Position numbers and translations under genes: made by a program
Assembly (NCBI RefSeq): GCF_000425185.1
Contig: NZ_AULH01000009.1
Coordinates: forward strand, 62,001-126,000
Direction of reading: 5' to 3'
From: Pleomorphomonas koreensis DSM 23070
Lineage (GTDB): Bacteria; Pseudomonadota; Alphaproteobacteria; Rhizobiales; Pleomorphomonadaceae
DNA length: 64,000 nucleotides
Shown: positions 30,592 to 39,632 of the stretch, in pieces
Position numbering within the stretch: the stretch's first letter is position 1
Layout of the letters: every line of letters starts with the position of its first letter
Notes under the pieces: model-generated
The model's input: only the letters and a program-made list of their open reading frames with translations
What the model was told of the DNA's origin: nothing
The model's database searches: none

Positions 30592-32058
30592 ATGCGTCGG
30601 CATCTTCGCGAGTTGGTATCACAAGGTGCTTTTCCGAGGGGACCGCCGGCCTTGCTCTCCGCATCCGACATCGTGCCGGCCGCCGCCGATGACCGTCCGC
30701 CGGCCGCCTTCGACGAACTGTTCAAGATCGGCATCGGGCCGTCGTCCTCGCATACCGTTGGGCCGATGCGCGCCGCCTTCGCCTTCCTGCAGCATCTCGG
30801 GCCGAGGCTGGCCGAGGTCACCCGCCTCACCGCCACCGCCTACGGTTCGCTCGCCTGGACCGGCAAGGGCCACGCCACCGACAAGGCGCTGATCCTCGGC
30901 CTCGCCGGCTTCCGGCCCGACGACATCGACCCTGACCTTGCCGGCGCGGCGATGGCCGGCATCCTCGCCGGCCGGCGCCTGACGCTGCCGGACGGCCGCG
31001 ACATTTCCTTCGATGCCGACCGCGACGTCATCTTCGACTGCGTCGCCACCTTCGAGCGACATCCCAACGCCATGTGCTTTGCCGCTCATGACGCGGCCGG
31101 CGCGGAGCTGCTGTCCGAGGTCTGGTATTCGATCGGCGGTGGCTTCGTGTTGCGCGACGGCGAGACGGACGGCGGCGGCAGCGGCGCACCGCTACCCTGG
31201 CGCTACGGCACGGCCGCCGAGCTGCTGGCCCTGACGGCCGCCACCGGCCGGACCATCGCCGACATCGCCCTCGACAACGAGCGGGCACGCCGGCCGGGCG
31301 AGGACTGCCAGGCGTCTGTCGATCGCATCTCCGAAGCGATGTTCGCCTGCATCGACCGCGGCCTTTCCCAGGACGGCGAGCTGGACGGCGGCCTCGGCGT
31401 GCGCCGGCGGGCGCGGCGGCTCTACGAGCGGGGCCGCGAGCGCGAGGCCGGCAACGACCGCTCGCCGATGGCGGTGATGGACTGCGTCTCCTCCTTCGCC
31501 ATCGCCGTCAACGAGGAGAACGCCGCCGGCGGCCGCGTCGTCACCGCGCCGACCAACGGCGCCGCCGGCGTGGTGCCGGCCGTGCTGCGCTACTATCGCG
31601 ACTTCTGCGGCGGCGAACAGGACGGGATCCGCCAGTTCCTGCTGACGGCGGCGGCCATCGGCGGCCTCATCAAGCGCAACGCCTCGATCTCCGGCGCCGA
31701 GGTTGGCTGCCAGGGCGAGGTGGGCTCGGCGGCGGCCATGGCGGCCGCCGGCCTCTGCGCGGCGCTGGGCGGCAGCCCGGCCCAGGTGGAGAACGCCGCC
31801 GAGATCGCCATCGAGCATCACCTCGGCATGACCTGCGACCCGGTCGGCGGCCTGGTGCAGATCCCTTGCATCGAGCGCAATGCCTTCGGCGCCGTCAAGG
31901 CGATCAATGCCGCCTCGCTGGCGCTGGCCGGCGACGGCCGCCATGTCGTCAGTCTCGACGCGGCTATCGAGACCATGCGCCAGACCGGCCTCGACATGCA
32001 GAGCAAATACAAGGAAACCTCGCTCGGCGGCCTCGCGGTCAACGTCACGGCCTGCTGA
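30592..32058 (+). CDS. sdaA: L-serine ammonia-lyase (iron-sulfur type)
   Basis: About 488 residues (468 from a possible TTG at 30652). Deaminates serine to pyruvate using a [4Fe-4S] cluster. Motifs: [56 protein letters not shown] and [19 protein letters not shown], the last carrying cluster cysteines. The beta and alpha domains are fused, as in single-chain SdaA. The residues before SASDIVPAA are not conserved-looking; GAGGGGA lies 9 nt before the TTG, so that start is plausible. Confidence 0.93.
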   Translation: MRRHLRELVSQGAFPRGPPALLSASDIVPAAADDRPPAAFDELFKIGIGPSSSHTVGPMRAAFAFLQHLGPRLAEVTRLTATAYGSLAWTGKGHATDKALILGLAGFRPDDIDPDLAGAAMAGILAGRRLTLPDGRDISFDADRDVIFDCVATFERHPNAMCFAAHDAAGAELLSEVWYSIGGGFVLRDGETDGGGSGAPLPWRYGTAAELLALTAATGRTIADIALDNERARRPGEDCQASVDRISEAMFACIDRGLSQDGELDGGLGVRRRARRLYERGREREAGNDRSPMAVMDCVSSFAIAVNEENAAGGRVVTAPTNGAAGVVPAVLRYYRDFCGGEQDGIRQFLLTAAAIGGLIKRNASISGAEVGCQGEVGSAAAMAAAGLCAALGGSPAQVENAAEIAIEHHLGMTCDPVGGLVQIPCIERNAFGAVKAINAASLALAGDGRHVVSLDAAIETMRQTGLDMQSKYKETSLGGLAVNVTAC

Positions 32059-32188
32059 CGTCGGCCGGGCGTCCGTCGTCGAAGCCGATGTCCCGCCGGA
32101 GATGGGCGCTCAGCGCCTTGATATCACCACGCCCTCGGGCTCGTCGGCGATACCTTGCCCGCAGCCAGCAGATGACATGAGCAAGCAT
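32045..32188 (-). CDS. DUF1127 small basic protein
   Basis: 47 residues from the ATG at 32188, chosen because GGAG lies 8 nt upstream. The hallmark DUF1127 region is LSAHLRRDIGFDD, preceded by an Arg-rich segment WLRARYRRRARGR. Such proteins often affect RNA turnover or phosphate and carbon metabolism in alphaproteobacteria, but the function here is unknown. Divergent from the LysR gene, and its last bases overlap sdaA. Confidence 0.75.
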   Translation of the reverse strand: MLAHVICWLRARYRRRARGRGDIKALSAHLRRDIGFDDGRPADVSRP

Positions 32189-32252
32189 GATGGAAACTCC
32201 GGTCGGCTTCATTGCCGGTCGCAAATTTGTCGTGCTATGCAGGCGGGATGAA

Positions 32253-32289
32253 ATGAAACATCTCCAATCATCACATGAAGGAGTTTCAT
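32253..32289. promoter_or_regulatory. Possible LysR-type operator
   Basis: ATGAAAC (32253-32259) and GTTTCAT (32283-32289) are inverse complements, flanking the LysR start codon, and GATG-8-CATC overlaps the left arm. Possible autoregulatory site and shared control of the divergent DUF1127 gene. Confidence 0.35.
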
Positions 32290-33211
32290 GGATAGGCGAC
32301 CGCTGCCGTCGATTGCTGCACTGAAGGCTTTCTGTGCCATCGCCGAAGTGGGCGGCTTCGGCCGTGCCGCCGAGCGACTGGGATCGACGCAGACGGCCGT
32401 CAGCCATCAGATCGCTCAACTGGAAGGCTGGATCGGCGGCGCGCTGTTCGAGCGCGGCCGCTTAGGCGCCCGTCTGACCCCGAAGGGCGCGCGGCTCTAT
32501 CCATCGGTGGCGGAAGCGTTGCTTCGCCTCGAGGAGGCCTTGCGGACCGCCCGCGCCGATGCCGGCCGCAACAGGGTGGAGCTGTCGGTGACGCCGGAAT
32601 TCTCCAGCCAGTGGCTGGCGCCGCGGCTGGCCGACTTCGTCAGGCGCTTTCCCGACGTCGAACTGGCGCTGTCGGTTGGCTACCAGACACCGGATTTCAC
32701 GGCTGGACGTGCCGATCTGGCCATCCGGCTGGGCGGTGGCACTGTCGGCCTCGTCGCCGAACCGCTGACCGCCGACGACGAGTTCGCGGTCTGCGCGCCG
32801 TCGCTGGCCGGACGGCTGCCTAAGCGCCAAGCCTTTCTCGCGGCCCCCTGTCTGACCTACGACGGCGTCCGCCACACAGCGCTCGACTGGCAGCGCTGGT
32901 TCGAGCAGGTGGACGCCGAGAGCGCCGCCGCCGGCTTTGCCGATCAACTGGCGGCGGCCATATCCTTTCCGACCTTCGCCGACATGCTGGCCGCCTGTCG
33001 GCGCGGCGAGGGCTTCGCACTGGTGCGCAACTCGCTGGTCGACGCCGATCTCGGGGCCGGTACTCTGGTCCGCGCCTTCATCGAGAGCCAGCCGGCGCCG
33101 TTCAACTACAGCTTGATCTATCCACGGGCGTCGATTGAGAGCCCGGCGGCGCGCAGCCTTCGCGATTGGATCGTCGGCGCGGCGCGCGGGGAAGCCCACG
33201 CCGGCGCCTGA
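32288..33211 (+). CDS. LysR-family regulator (GcvA-like)
   Basis: 307 residues. N-terminal winged HTH: LPSIAALKAFCAIAEVGGFGRAAERLG and TQTAVSHQIAQLEGWIGGALFERG. The C-terminal periplasmic-binding-protein-like effector domain begins about residue 95. Divergent from a DUF1127 gene, a pairing common in Rhizobiales, so DUF1127 is the likely target. Inducer unknown. Confidence 0.9.
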   Translation: MDRRPLPSIAALKAFCAIAEVGGFGRAAERLGSTQTAVSHQIAQLEGWIGGALFERGRLGARLTPKGARLYPSVAEALLRLEEALRTARADAGRNRVELSVTPEFSSQWLAPRLADFVRRFPDVELALSVGYQTPDFTAGRADLAIRLGGGTVGLVAEPLTADDEFAVCAPSLAGRLPKRQAFLAAPCLTYDGVRHTALDWQRWFEQVDAESAAAGFADQLAAAISFPTFADMLAACRRGEGFALVRNSLVDADLGAGTLVRAFIESQPAPFNYSLIYPRASIESPAARSLRDWIVGAARGEAHAGA

Positions 33212-33229
33212 AGGCAAAAGGCGAGGTGG

Positions 33230-33709
33230 TCAGGGCGCTGGCGCGGGAGGGAATGGCTCGCCGGCAAGCGCGTCGGCCAGCTTGCCCATCAGGCGGACGA
33301 GCGTATCGAACTCCTCGGCGTCCCAGCTCTCGAACACGGCGCGGCCGAGCCGCTCGCGCGCCGCGTCGACCAGCGCCACGGTCGCCTTGCCCTTGTCGGT
33401 CGCCACCGCCTCGCGCACCCGCCGGTCGGCGGCGCTCTCCCGCCGCGCCACCAGGCCGAGGCTTTCGAGCTTGGCCACCTGCCGGCTGACGGTGGTGTGG
33501 TCGCGGCCGGCCCGGTCGGCCAGCTCGACGACGCCGATCGGCCCCAGGCGCTCGATGCCGACCAGCAGCGGGAACAGCGCCCGGTCGAGCGGGATACCGG
33601 CCTCGCGGATCAGCATCTCGTCGCGCTGCGGCCGGTTCATGACGCTGACGATGGTGAGCAGCGCGTCGTGCAGCCGACGCATCTGCCCTGAATCAGGTGT
33701 ATTTCGCAC
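33230..33709 (-). CDS. MarR-family regulator
   Basis: About 159 residues from a GTG at 33709 (or 150 from the ATG at 33682). Winged-helix core: LGPIGVVELADRAGRDHTTVSRQVAKLESLGLVARR and a beta-wing DRRVREAVATDKG. Divergent from a DUF4405 gene, with a palindrome between, so it probably controls that gene and itself. Ligand unknown. Confidence 0.88.
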   Translation of the reverse strand: MRNTPDSGQMRRLHDALLTIVSVMNRPQRDEMLIREAGIPLDRALFPLLVGIERLGPIGVVELADRAGRDHTTVSRQVAKLESLGLVARRESAADRRVREAVATDKGKATVALVDAARERLGRAVFESWDAEEFDTLVRLMGKLADALAGEPFPPAPAP

Positions 33710-33743
33710 GCTTTTTCTTGACCGCCCCCGTTGCCTCGGATAT

Positions 33744-33762
33744 ATGCGCATTATACACGCAT
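33744..33762. promoter_or_regulatory. Candidate MarR operator
   Basis: ATGCG-CATTATACA-CGCAT, inverted arms of 5 bp in the divergent intergenic region, overlapping TATACA that could be a -10. Typical size for a MarR dimer site. Confidence 0.4.
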
Positions 33763-33785
33763 CTGACGACGAAAGGAATGCCGCC

Positions 33786-34286
33786 ATGCCGGTCCCGACA
33801 ATTCCGTTGCGCCGCTGGGCGACGCCGCTGGTCATCGGCGCCTTTCTGCTGATGGCGGCGACCGGCATCCTGATGTTCTTCGAGATCGACAGTGGGCTGA
33901 CCGTCGTGGTCCACCAGTGGTTCTCCTGGGCATTCCTGATCGGCGCCGGCGCCCACGTCGCCCTGAACTTCCGGCCGTTCCGCCATCATCTGAAATCCGC
34001 CTGGGGCAAGGCGAGCGTTGCCATCTTCGCGGCGGTGACGATCGCCGCGCTGTTCTCTTGGGGGATGGTCACCGGCCCGCAGATCAAGCGGCCGATCGAA
34101 CTGGCGCTGGTGGATGCGCCGGTCGCCGCGCTGGCGGCGGTGACCCGCAACGCTCCGGAAGCGGTGATCGACCGTCTCGCCGGCCGGGGCATCGCCGCGG
34201 GCGGCGGCGACAGCATCCGCGACATCGCGCTCAGAAGCGGCGTCGACGAGAACCGTCTGCTCGCCATCGTCTTCTTCCTCGACTGA
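33786..34286 (+). CDS. DUF4405 membrane protein
   Basis: 166 residues. Three hydrophobic segments (about 11-32, 41-58 and 76-94) with a histidine-containing pattern (HQWFSWAFLIGAGAHVALNF) reminiscent of cytochrome b-like DUF4405 proteins, which may bind heme. The C-terminal third ends in an SIRDIALRSGVDENRLLAIVF segment. Followed by an alcohol-dehydrogenase-like gene after 26 nt. Confidence 0.75.
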   Translation: MPVPTIPLRRWATPLVIGAFLLMAATGILMFFEIDSGLTVVVHQWFSWAFLIGAGAHVALNFRPFRHHLKSAWGKASVAIFAAVTIAALFSWGMVTGPQIKRPIELALVDAPVAALAAVTRNAPEAVIDRLAGRGIAAGGGDSIRDIALRSGVDENRLLAIVFFLD

Positions 34287-34312
34287 CCCTCGCATCCACG
34301 GGAGATGCCATC

Positions 34313-35257
34313 ATGAAAGCCGCCATCGTCAGCGCCGCCGGCGCCACCCCCGTCTACGGCTATTTCGCCGAGCCGCGGCCGACTGAAGCGCTCGCCCGCG
34401 TTACCGTCACCGCCGCGGCGCTCAGCCCGATCACCCGCGCCCGCGCCGCTGGCCGCCACTACAGCGCCTCGGCCGCCTTTCCCTTCGTGCCGGGCATCGA
34501 CGGCGTCGGTCTCGCCGACGATGGCCACCGTGTCTATTTCGCGTTGCCCGAGGCGCCGCACGGCGCGCTGGCCGAGCAGACGCTGGTGCCGGTGGACCGC
34601 TGTGTCGACCTGCCGGACGACCTCGACGACGTGACGGCGGCGGCGATCGCCAATCCCGGCCTGTCGTCCTGGGCGGCGCTGACCGAGCGGGCCAAGCTCC
34701 GGCCCGGCGAGACGGTGCTGGTCAACGGCGCCACCGGCGCCTCCGGCCGCCTGGCGGTGAGCATCGCCCGCCATCTCGGCGCGGGACGAGTGATCGCCAC
34801 CGGCCGCAACGCCGTCGCACTGGCCTCGGTCGGCGCCGACGCGACGATCGTCCTCGGCGGCGACGCCGAGGCGCTGGACCGGCAGTTCATGGACGCCTTC
34901 GCCGAGGGCGTCGACGTCGTGCTCGACTATCTCTGGGGGACGAGCGCAGAGCGGCTGTTGATTGCCGCCGCCAAGGCCGGCCGCGACGCCGTGCCGCTGC
35001 GCTTCGTCGAGATCGGTTCGGCGAGCGGCGACAGCATCGCCCTTCCGGGCGCCGTGCTGCGCGCCTCGGCCATCGAACTGATAGGCAGCGGCATCGGATC
35101 GATCCCGCTCGACCGGCTGATGGCGGCGACCGGCGCCCTGTTGCGGGCCGCCGTCCCGGCCGGGCTGACCACCGCCGCGCGGGCCGTGCCGCTCGCCGAC
35201 GTCGAGCGAGCCTGGACCGGACCGGACGACGGCCGGCGCCTCGTCTTCACGCCCTGA
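34313..35257 (+). CDS. Quinone oxidoreductase-like MDR protein
   Basis: 314 residues. Medium-chain dehydrogenase/reductase with GroES-like N-terminus (FPFVPGIDGVGLADDG) and nucleotide-binding loop VLVNGATGASGRLAV. Zinc ligands of classical alcohol dehydrogenases are not evident, which fits the quinone oxidoreductase branch. GGGAG precedes the ATG. Probably in a MarR-controlled unit with the DUF4405 gene. Confidence 0.85.
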   Translation: MKAAIVSAAGATPVYGYFAEPRPTEALARVTVTAAALSPITRARAAGRHYSASAAFPFVPGIDGVGLADDGHRVYFALPEAPHGALAEQTLVPVDRCVDLPDDLDDVTAAAIANPGLSSWAALTERAKLRPGETVLVNGATGASGRLAVSIARHLGAGRVIATGRNAVALASVGADATIVLGGDAEALDRQFMDAFAEGVDVVLDYLWGTSAERLLIAAAKAGRDAVPLRFVEIGSASGDSIALPGAVLRASAIELIGSGIGSIPLDRLMAATGALLRAAVPAGLTTAARAVPLADVERAWTGPDDGRRLVFTP

Positions 35258-36494
35258 GCGCCTCGACCGGCGACTGCCGATAGGCGAGGGCGGCCGGCAG
35301 CGCCGCCATCAGCGCGGCGACGGCGAGGAAGGCCGCCGCCATCAGGGCGTCGGAGTGGCTGAATTCCACCGGCAGCCGCACGCCGCTCTGGGCGGTGAAC
35401 AGGCCGGCCAGGAATTCCGCCGCGCCGTAGCCGACGGCGAAGCCGGCGCCGACGCCGATGCCGACCAGTAGCAGCAGCTCCAGCCAGACGATGCCGAACA
35501 CGGCGAGGCGGGGCGCGCCGAAGGCCCGGAGCGCGCCGATCTGCCGCCGCCGCTGGGCGACATGGATGACGGCGATCAGCATCAGCGCGGCGGCGACCAG
35601 CGCCTGCGCCCCGTAGGCGACGTACATCAGCACGGTACGGGCGTCGCCGAGCGTCGCGTAGAGCGAGGTCAGCACCTCGGCCGGGAACACCGCGCGGGTG
35701 CCGCCCTCGGCGCGGTAGGCCTGCCGCAGCGCATAGGCGTCGGCGATGGTCTTCGGCTTGACCAGCACGGCCGGCAGGCCGGGCACGTCGTGGCTGAAAT
35801 CCTCGACGAGCGGCGCGTCGGCGTCGATATGGCCGTGGTGGTGCTCCTCGCCGCCGGCTTCCTCATGCGCCTCGTCCTCGTGGTGGTCTTCTCCGAGGCC
35901 GTGGATGTGCCAGACGGCCTGGATGGGAACGAGGATCGCCCGGTCCCAGGCGGTGCCGGTCGGCTGGAGCTTGCCGACCACGGTATAGGCGCTGTCGGCA
36001 TGCGTTTCGCCACCTTCGCCAGCGGCGCCATGCATCGGCTTCACCTCGGCGCCGATGGCGAGATCGACGCCTGACCCCACCACCGCCTCGCCTTCCAGCG
36101 CGAACATGCGGCCGCCCGTGAAGCCTGTGGTGGTGCCCTTCACCAGCGCCGTGGTGGTGCCGACGATCGGATAGCCGGAGAAGTTGTCACCAAAGCCGAT
36201 CGGCGCCGCCCAGGCGACGCGCCGGTCGGCGGTGAGCCTGGTCAGTACGTCGCCGGACATCAACGGCAGCGCCGCCGGTTGCAGGAACACTGAGGACAGC
36301 ACGAGCTGCGTCTCCGAGCCCGGCGCGCCGACGATCAGGTCGAATTTGTCGGCGGCCCGCGCCGAGCCGAGCCGCAGCGCGCGCTCCTGCAAGGTGACGG
36401 CGACGCCGAGGGCGGTGGCGAGCGCCACCAGCAGCACGATGACCAGCGAGGCCGCCCAGAGGCGCCGGAGGTCGGCGAGAACGAAGCGGATCAT
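35247..36494 (-). CDS. FtsX/MacB-like ABC permease with histidine-rich extracytoplasmic stretch
   Basis: 415 residues. N-terminal membrane segment (about 10-34), a large extracytoplasmic domain, then three C-terminal membrane segments with the FtsX-like RRRQIGALRAFGAPR. Between roughly residues 199 and 230 lies a His/Glu/Asp-rich stretch containing HIHGLGEDHHEDEAHEE and EEHHHGHID, which suggests metal (probably zinc) binding. The ATPase gene upstream overlaps its start by 4 nt. Confidence 0.85.
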   Translation of the reverse strand: MIRFVLADLRRLWAASLVIVLLVALATALGVAVTLQERALRLGSARAADKFDLIVGAPGSETQLVLSSVFLQPAALPLMSGDVLTRLTADRRVAWAAPIGFGDNFSGYPIVGTTTALVKGTTTGFTGGRMFALEGEAVVGSGVDLAIGAEVKPMHGAAGEGGETHADSAYTVVGKLQPTGTAWDRAILVPIQAVWHIHGLGEDHHEDEAHEEAGGEEHHHGHIDADAPLVEDFSHDVPGLPAVLVKPKTIADAYALRQAYRAEGGTRAVFPAEVLTSLYATLGDARTVLMYVAYGAQALVAAALMLIAVIHVAQRRRQIGALRAFGAPRLAVFGIVWLELLLLVGIGVGAGFAVGYGAAEFLAGLFTAQSGVRLPVEFSHSDALMAAAFLAVAALMAALPAALAYRQSPVEALRA

Positions 36495-37177
36495 CGGGCG
36501 GCCTCCAGGGCGGTGTCGGAAACCACGCGGCCGGCGGCGAGGCGGATGCGGCGGCCGAGCCGTTCGGTCAGCCGCTCGTCGTGGCTGACGACGATCAGCG
36601 TCGCGCCTTCCTGGTCGGCAAGCTCGATCAGCAGCCGGCCGACCTCGGCGCCGGCCTCGGCGTCGAGGCTGGCGGTCGGCTCGTCGGCGATGATCACGCC
36701 GGGCCGGCGGAGCAGGGCGCGCGCCACGGCGACGCGCTGCATCTCGCCGCGCGACATGGTCTCAACGGACTGTCCGGGCCGCGAGAGGCCGACGCGCGCC
36801 AGCAGGTCGAGCGCGCGGGTCTTCACCTCGGCGGTGGCGGCATGGGCGAGGCGGGCCGGCAGCAGCACGTTGTCGATGGCGGCAAGGCCGGGGAACAGGT
36901 GGAATTCCTGCATGACGAGGCCGACGTTCGCCGCCCGCCAGCGGTCGCGGCCGCTTTCGGAGAGCGTGGCGATGTCGGTGTCCCGCCAGGCGATCGTGCC
37001 GCGGTCGGGCCGCGTCAGGCCGGAGATCAGGTTGACGAAGGTGCTCTTGCCCGAGCCGGAGGCGCCGGTGACGGCGAGACGGCCGCCGGCCGGAATGCTT
37101 AGCGCGTCGATGGCGAGCACCGGTTCGGCAAGGCCGGGAAAGGAGATGGCGACGTCGGAAAGGGCGAGCGGCAGCAT
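36491..37177 (-). CDS. ABC transporter ATPase (LolD/MacB type)
   Basis: 228 residues. Walker A GASGSGKST, signature SRGEMQRVAVARA, Walker B VIIADEPTASLD and switch VVSHDERL. The LolD/MacB class normally acts in extracytoplasmic release or export with an FtsX-like partner rather than in uptake. Its partner is the permease at 35247. The upstream gene (37181) is 3 nt away, so the three are one operon. Confidence 0.92.
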   Translation of the reverse strand: MLPLALSDVAISFPGLAEPVLAIDALSIPAGGRLAVTGASGSGKSTFVNLISGLTRPDRGTIAWRDTDIATLSESGRDRWRAANVGLVMQEFHLFPGLAAIDNVLLPARLAHAATAEVKTRALDLLARVGLSRPGQSVETMSRGEMQRVAVARALLRRPGVIIADEPTASLDAEAGAEVGRLLIELADQEGATLIVVSHDERLTERLGRRIRLAAGRVVSDTALEAAR

Positions 37178-37180
37178 GGG

Positions 37181-37636
37181 TCACACCGTCTCGAAGGAGG
37201 CATGGACGAGGCGCAGCAGGCTGACGAAGCCGGTCTCGGGGTCGGTCCAGGAGCCGACCTCCAGCGTGCCGGTCACCTCGATCAGCCGCGACGGCGGCAC
37301 GAAGGTGGTCTTCTCGTCGATGTAGACGACAACGATGTTGCTCGGCCAGTCGGCATCCGACGAGCAGAACGGGCAGAGCGCCATGGGGATTTCGGTCAGC
37401 ACGAAGAACTTGGCTTCCGCTTTCAGCGGCGGCGCCATGAAGCCGCGCATCGACACCGACTTGCCGTCGAGCGCCTTGGTCTTGTCCGAGAAGGCGAGGC
37501 CGAGCACGCTGACCTTGCCGTAGAGTTCGTCGAAGGTCAGGCTGTCGCCGGCCCGGGCGACGCCGGCGAAGGAGAGGCCAGCGAGCCCGGCGAGCAGCGC
37601 CCGGCGGCTGATCCCCGCGAAAGACGATCCGGCCAT
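37181..37636 (-). CDS. Exported protein, DUF3299-like
   Basis: 151 residues. Begins with SRRALLAGLAGLSFAGVARA, a signal with an Arg pair (possible Tat). The mature part has KSVSMRGFMAPPLKAEAKFFVLTEIP, a CPFC pair and a final VTGTLEVGSWTDPETGF, resembling small OB-fold exported proteins (DUF3299) found beside ABC transporters. ATG at 37636 chosen because it sits directly before the signal. First gene of the ABC unit. Confidence 0.6.
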   Translation of the reverse strand: MAGSSFAGISRRALLAGLAGLSFAGVARAGDSLTFDELYGKVSVLGLAFSDKTKALDGKSVSMRGFMAPPLKAEAKFFVLTEIPMALCPFCSSDADWPSNIVVVYIDEKTTFVPPSRLIEVTGTLEVGSWTDPETGFVSLLRLVHASFETV

Positions 37637-37665
37637 GGCGGTCTCCGCGCTATGGAAAAGAATAC

Positions 37666-37691
37666 GGGGCCGGACGGTCGCCCGGCCCCGC
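37666..37691 (-). terminator. Intrinsic terminator of phoA
   Basis: CGGGGCCGG / CCGGCCCCG, perfect 9-bp stem with an 8-nt loop. On the minus strand it is followed by TATTCTTTT. It lies just after the alkaline phosphatase stop and before the exported protein gene. Confidence 0.78.
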
Positions 37692-37705
37692 TGGTGCATC
37701 GGGGA

Positions 37706-39451
37706 TTACTGCTTCACGCCGATGGCGAAGGTGTCGGCGAGCACCTTGTAGACGTCGCTCTCTTCCATGTAGCCCTTGAACTCCTCGGCGCCGGGGCCGG
37801 CGGCCTGCAGCACCACGTCGTCGACGGCATGCACGCCCGTGTCGCCGTCGCGGGGGATGTTGCCCTCGACGAAGACGGCGCCCGGCACGTTCTTGTAGGC
37901 CTCGTTGGCGACGTAGATGCCGTCCTGCGACTTGACGGCCGGCTCGAACGGGCCGTCCAGCTTGGGCCGGAAGGTCTCGTAGTGGTCGGGGCCGTTGTTG
38001 GCGAAGATGGCGAGGCGGCGGGAAACGTCCACCCGGTCCGGATAGCCGTCGCCGTCGGCATCGACGTAGTTCGGGAAGCCGGCCGCGTCGTAGGTGCCGA
38101 TCTTCTCGCGCATGTCGGTGCCCGGCTTGTCGTCATCGATGGTGCCGATGATGGAGACGCCATGGGTGTGGTCGCCGGTGACGACGACCAGCGTATCGGG
38201 CTGGCTGGCCTGGAATTCGCGGGCAACGGCGATCGCCTTGTCGAATTCGATGGTGTCGAAAACGGCGCGATCCCAGTCGAGCGGATGGCTGGCCTTGTCG
38301 ATCGAGGCGCCTTCGACCATCAGGAAGAAGCCCTCGGGGTTCTTCGACAGGCTTTCGAGGGCGACCTTGGTCATCTCGACGAGACCCGGCTGGTTCGGGA
38401 ACGTCTCGACGGTGCCCTTCTTGAGCTGCATCCGGTCGAGGGCATAGTCCATGTTGCCGGTGTGGAACAGGCCGAGGATCTTCTCGGAGCCGGCGGCCTT
38501 CTCAAGCTCGTCCTTGTCGGTGGCGAGCTGGTAGCCGGCCTCCTGGAACAGCTTGATGTAGTCCTTGTCGTCCTTGCGCTTGGAGCCCGGCACGTCCTTC
38601 GGCAGGAAGTAGGCCGAGCCGCCGCCCAGCACCACGTCCGGCTTGACGTCGTAGAACATGCCGACGATCTGCGGCTTGTCGCCGCGCTTGCGGGTATGGG
38701 AGACGACGGCGGCCGGCGTGGCGTCCTCGATCTCGGCGGTGGAGACGACGCCGATCGACTTGCTGGTGGTGCGGCGCAGCGCCTCGGCGAAGGTCTCGAC
38801 CTTCGGGTCGTCCAGGGAATCCGGCGTGCGGTCGGCATAGACGCCGAGGGCGTTCACGGCCGACTTGTGGCCGGTCATGTAGGCCGACATGGTGTTGGCG
38901 CTGTCGGTGGCGATGGAGCCGGTCGACGAGGTGCCGATGAAGGCCATGTGGTCGAGGTCGTCCATGGCGAGGCGGCCGTTGGCCTTGCCCTCGGTCATGC
39001 CCTTGGACATGATGCGGGCGGCGGTGCGGTGGGCGACCGACAGGCCGTCGCCGAGCAGGAAGATGACGTTCTTGGCCTTGGGCGCCTCGGGCGTCGCGAA
39101 GACGTCCCAGGTGACCGACTTGGTTTCGTCGCCGGCCGTGACGTCGACCTTGTAGGCGCCGGCCTTGTCGATCTTCACGCCGCGCAGCAGCACGGCCGAG
39201 CCGAGCGCCGCGTCGTCCTTGCCCTTCTCCGAGGCGATGAAGTCCACCGCGCCGCCCAGCACCGGCTGGTAGTCGGCGCCGTTGATGACGATCTTGACGT
39301 CCTCGGCCTTCACCGTGCCTTTGAACTCGACCTTGAAGTCGAAGGGAGAGCCGGCGAGGATGGTCGCCCGGTCGAGCGGATAGACGGTGGCCGCGCCGGC
39401 CGCGCCGATCAGAGCCGTGCTGGCGGCGAGCGCCAGAAGAAGAGTGCGCAT
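37706..39451 (-). CDS. phoA: Alkaline phosphatase
   Basis: 581 residues, exported enzyme releasing phosphate from organic monoesters. Signal peptide (residues 1-20). Catalytic serine in IATDSANTMSAYMTG; metal ligands in EGASIDKASH and VVTGDHTHGVSI. It has an N-terminal domain of about 100 residues before the phosphatase core, an unusual layout. ATG at 39449-39451. Two tandem Pho boxes upstream fit control by PhoB under phosphate limitation. Confidence 0.93.
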   Translation of the reverse strand: MRTLLLALAASTALIGAAGAATVYPLDRATILAGSPFDFKVEFKGTVKAEDVKIVINGADYQPVLGGAVDFIASEKGKDDAALGSAVLLRGVKIDKAGAYKVDVTAGDETKSVTWDVFATPEAPKAKNVIFLLGDGLSVAHRTAARIMSKGMTEGKANGRLAMDDLDHMAFIGTSSTGSIATDSANTMSAYMTGHKSAVNALGVYADRTPDSLDDPKVETFAEALRRTTSKSIGVVSTAEIEDATPAAVVSHTRKRGDKPQIVGMFYDVKPDVVLGGGSAYFLPKDVPGSKRKDDKDYIKLFQEAGYQLATDKDELEKAAGSEKILGLFHTGNMDYALDRMQLKKGTVETFPNQPGLVEMTKVALESLSKNPEGFFLMVEGASIDKASHPLDWDRAVFDTIEFDKAIAVAREFQASQPDTLVVVTGDHTHGVSIIGTIDDDKPGTDMREKIGTYDAAGFPNYVDADGDGYPDRVDVSRRLAIFANNGPDHYETFRPKLDGPFEPAVKSQDGIYVANEAYKNVPGAVFVEGNIPRDGDTGVHAVDDVVLQAAGPGAEEFKGYMEESDVYKVLADTFAIGVKQ

Positions 39452-39513
39452 GGTCTGCCCCTTGGAGATTGGATCGCGTCGAAAAGAGCGCGGCTCCTTG
39501 GTAGGCAGGGGGC

Positions 39514-39553
39514 ATGACGTGGGCGTGACAGCCACATGAAAGCCATGTGACAA
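39514..39553 (-). promoter_or_regulatory. Two tandem Pho boxes (PhoB sites) for phoA
   Basis: On the minus strand four 7-bp repeats recur every 11 bp: TTGTCAC, CTTTCAT, CTGTCAC and ACGTCAT, separated by 4 nt (ATGG, GTGG, GCCC). This equals two consecutive 18-bp Pho boxes (CTGTCAT-like, 7-4-7). They start about 60 nt upstream of the phoA ATG. Confidence 0.88.
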
Positions 39554-39632
39554 GTAAGCGACTGAAAGGATTTCATTATTCGTCGGCGAAGCGGTCGCCG
39601 GCCGGAAACCCCTCCGGCCGGCGGCGCGGCTG

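Noticed and set aside
37202-39517. 771-codon frame antisense to phoA and the exported protein gene
   Set aside because: Low-complexity Val/Gly/Arg/Asp composition; the opposite strand encodes full phoA with catalytic motifs and Pho boxes.
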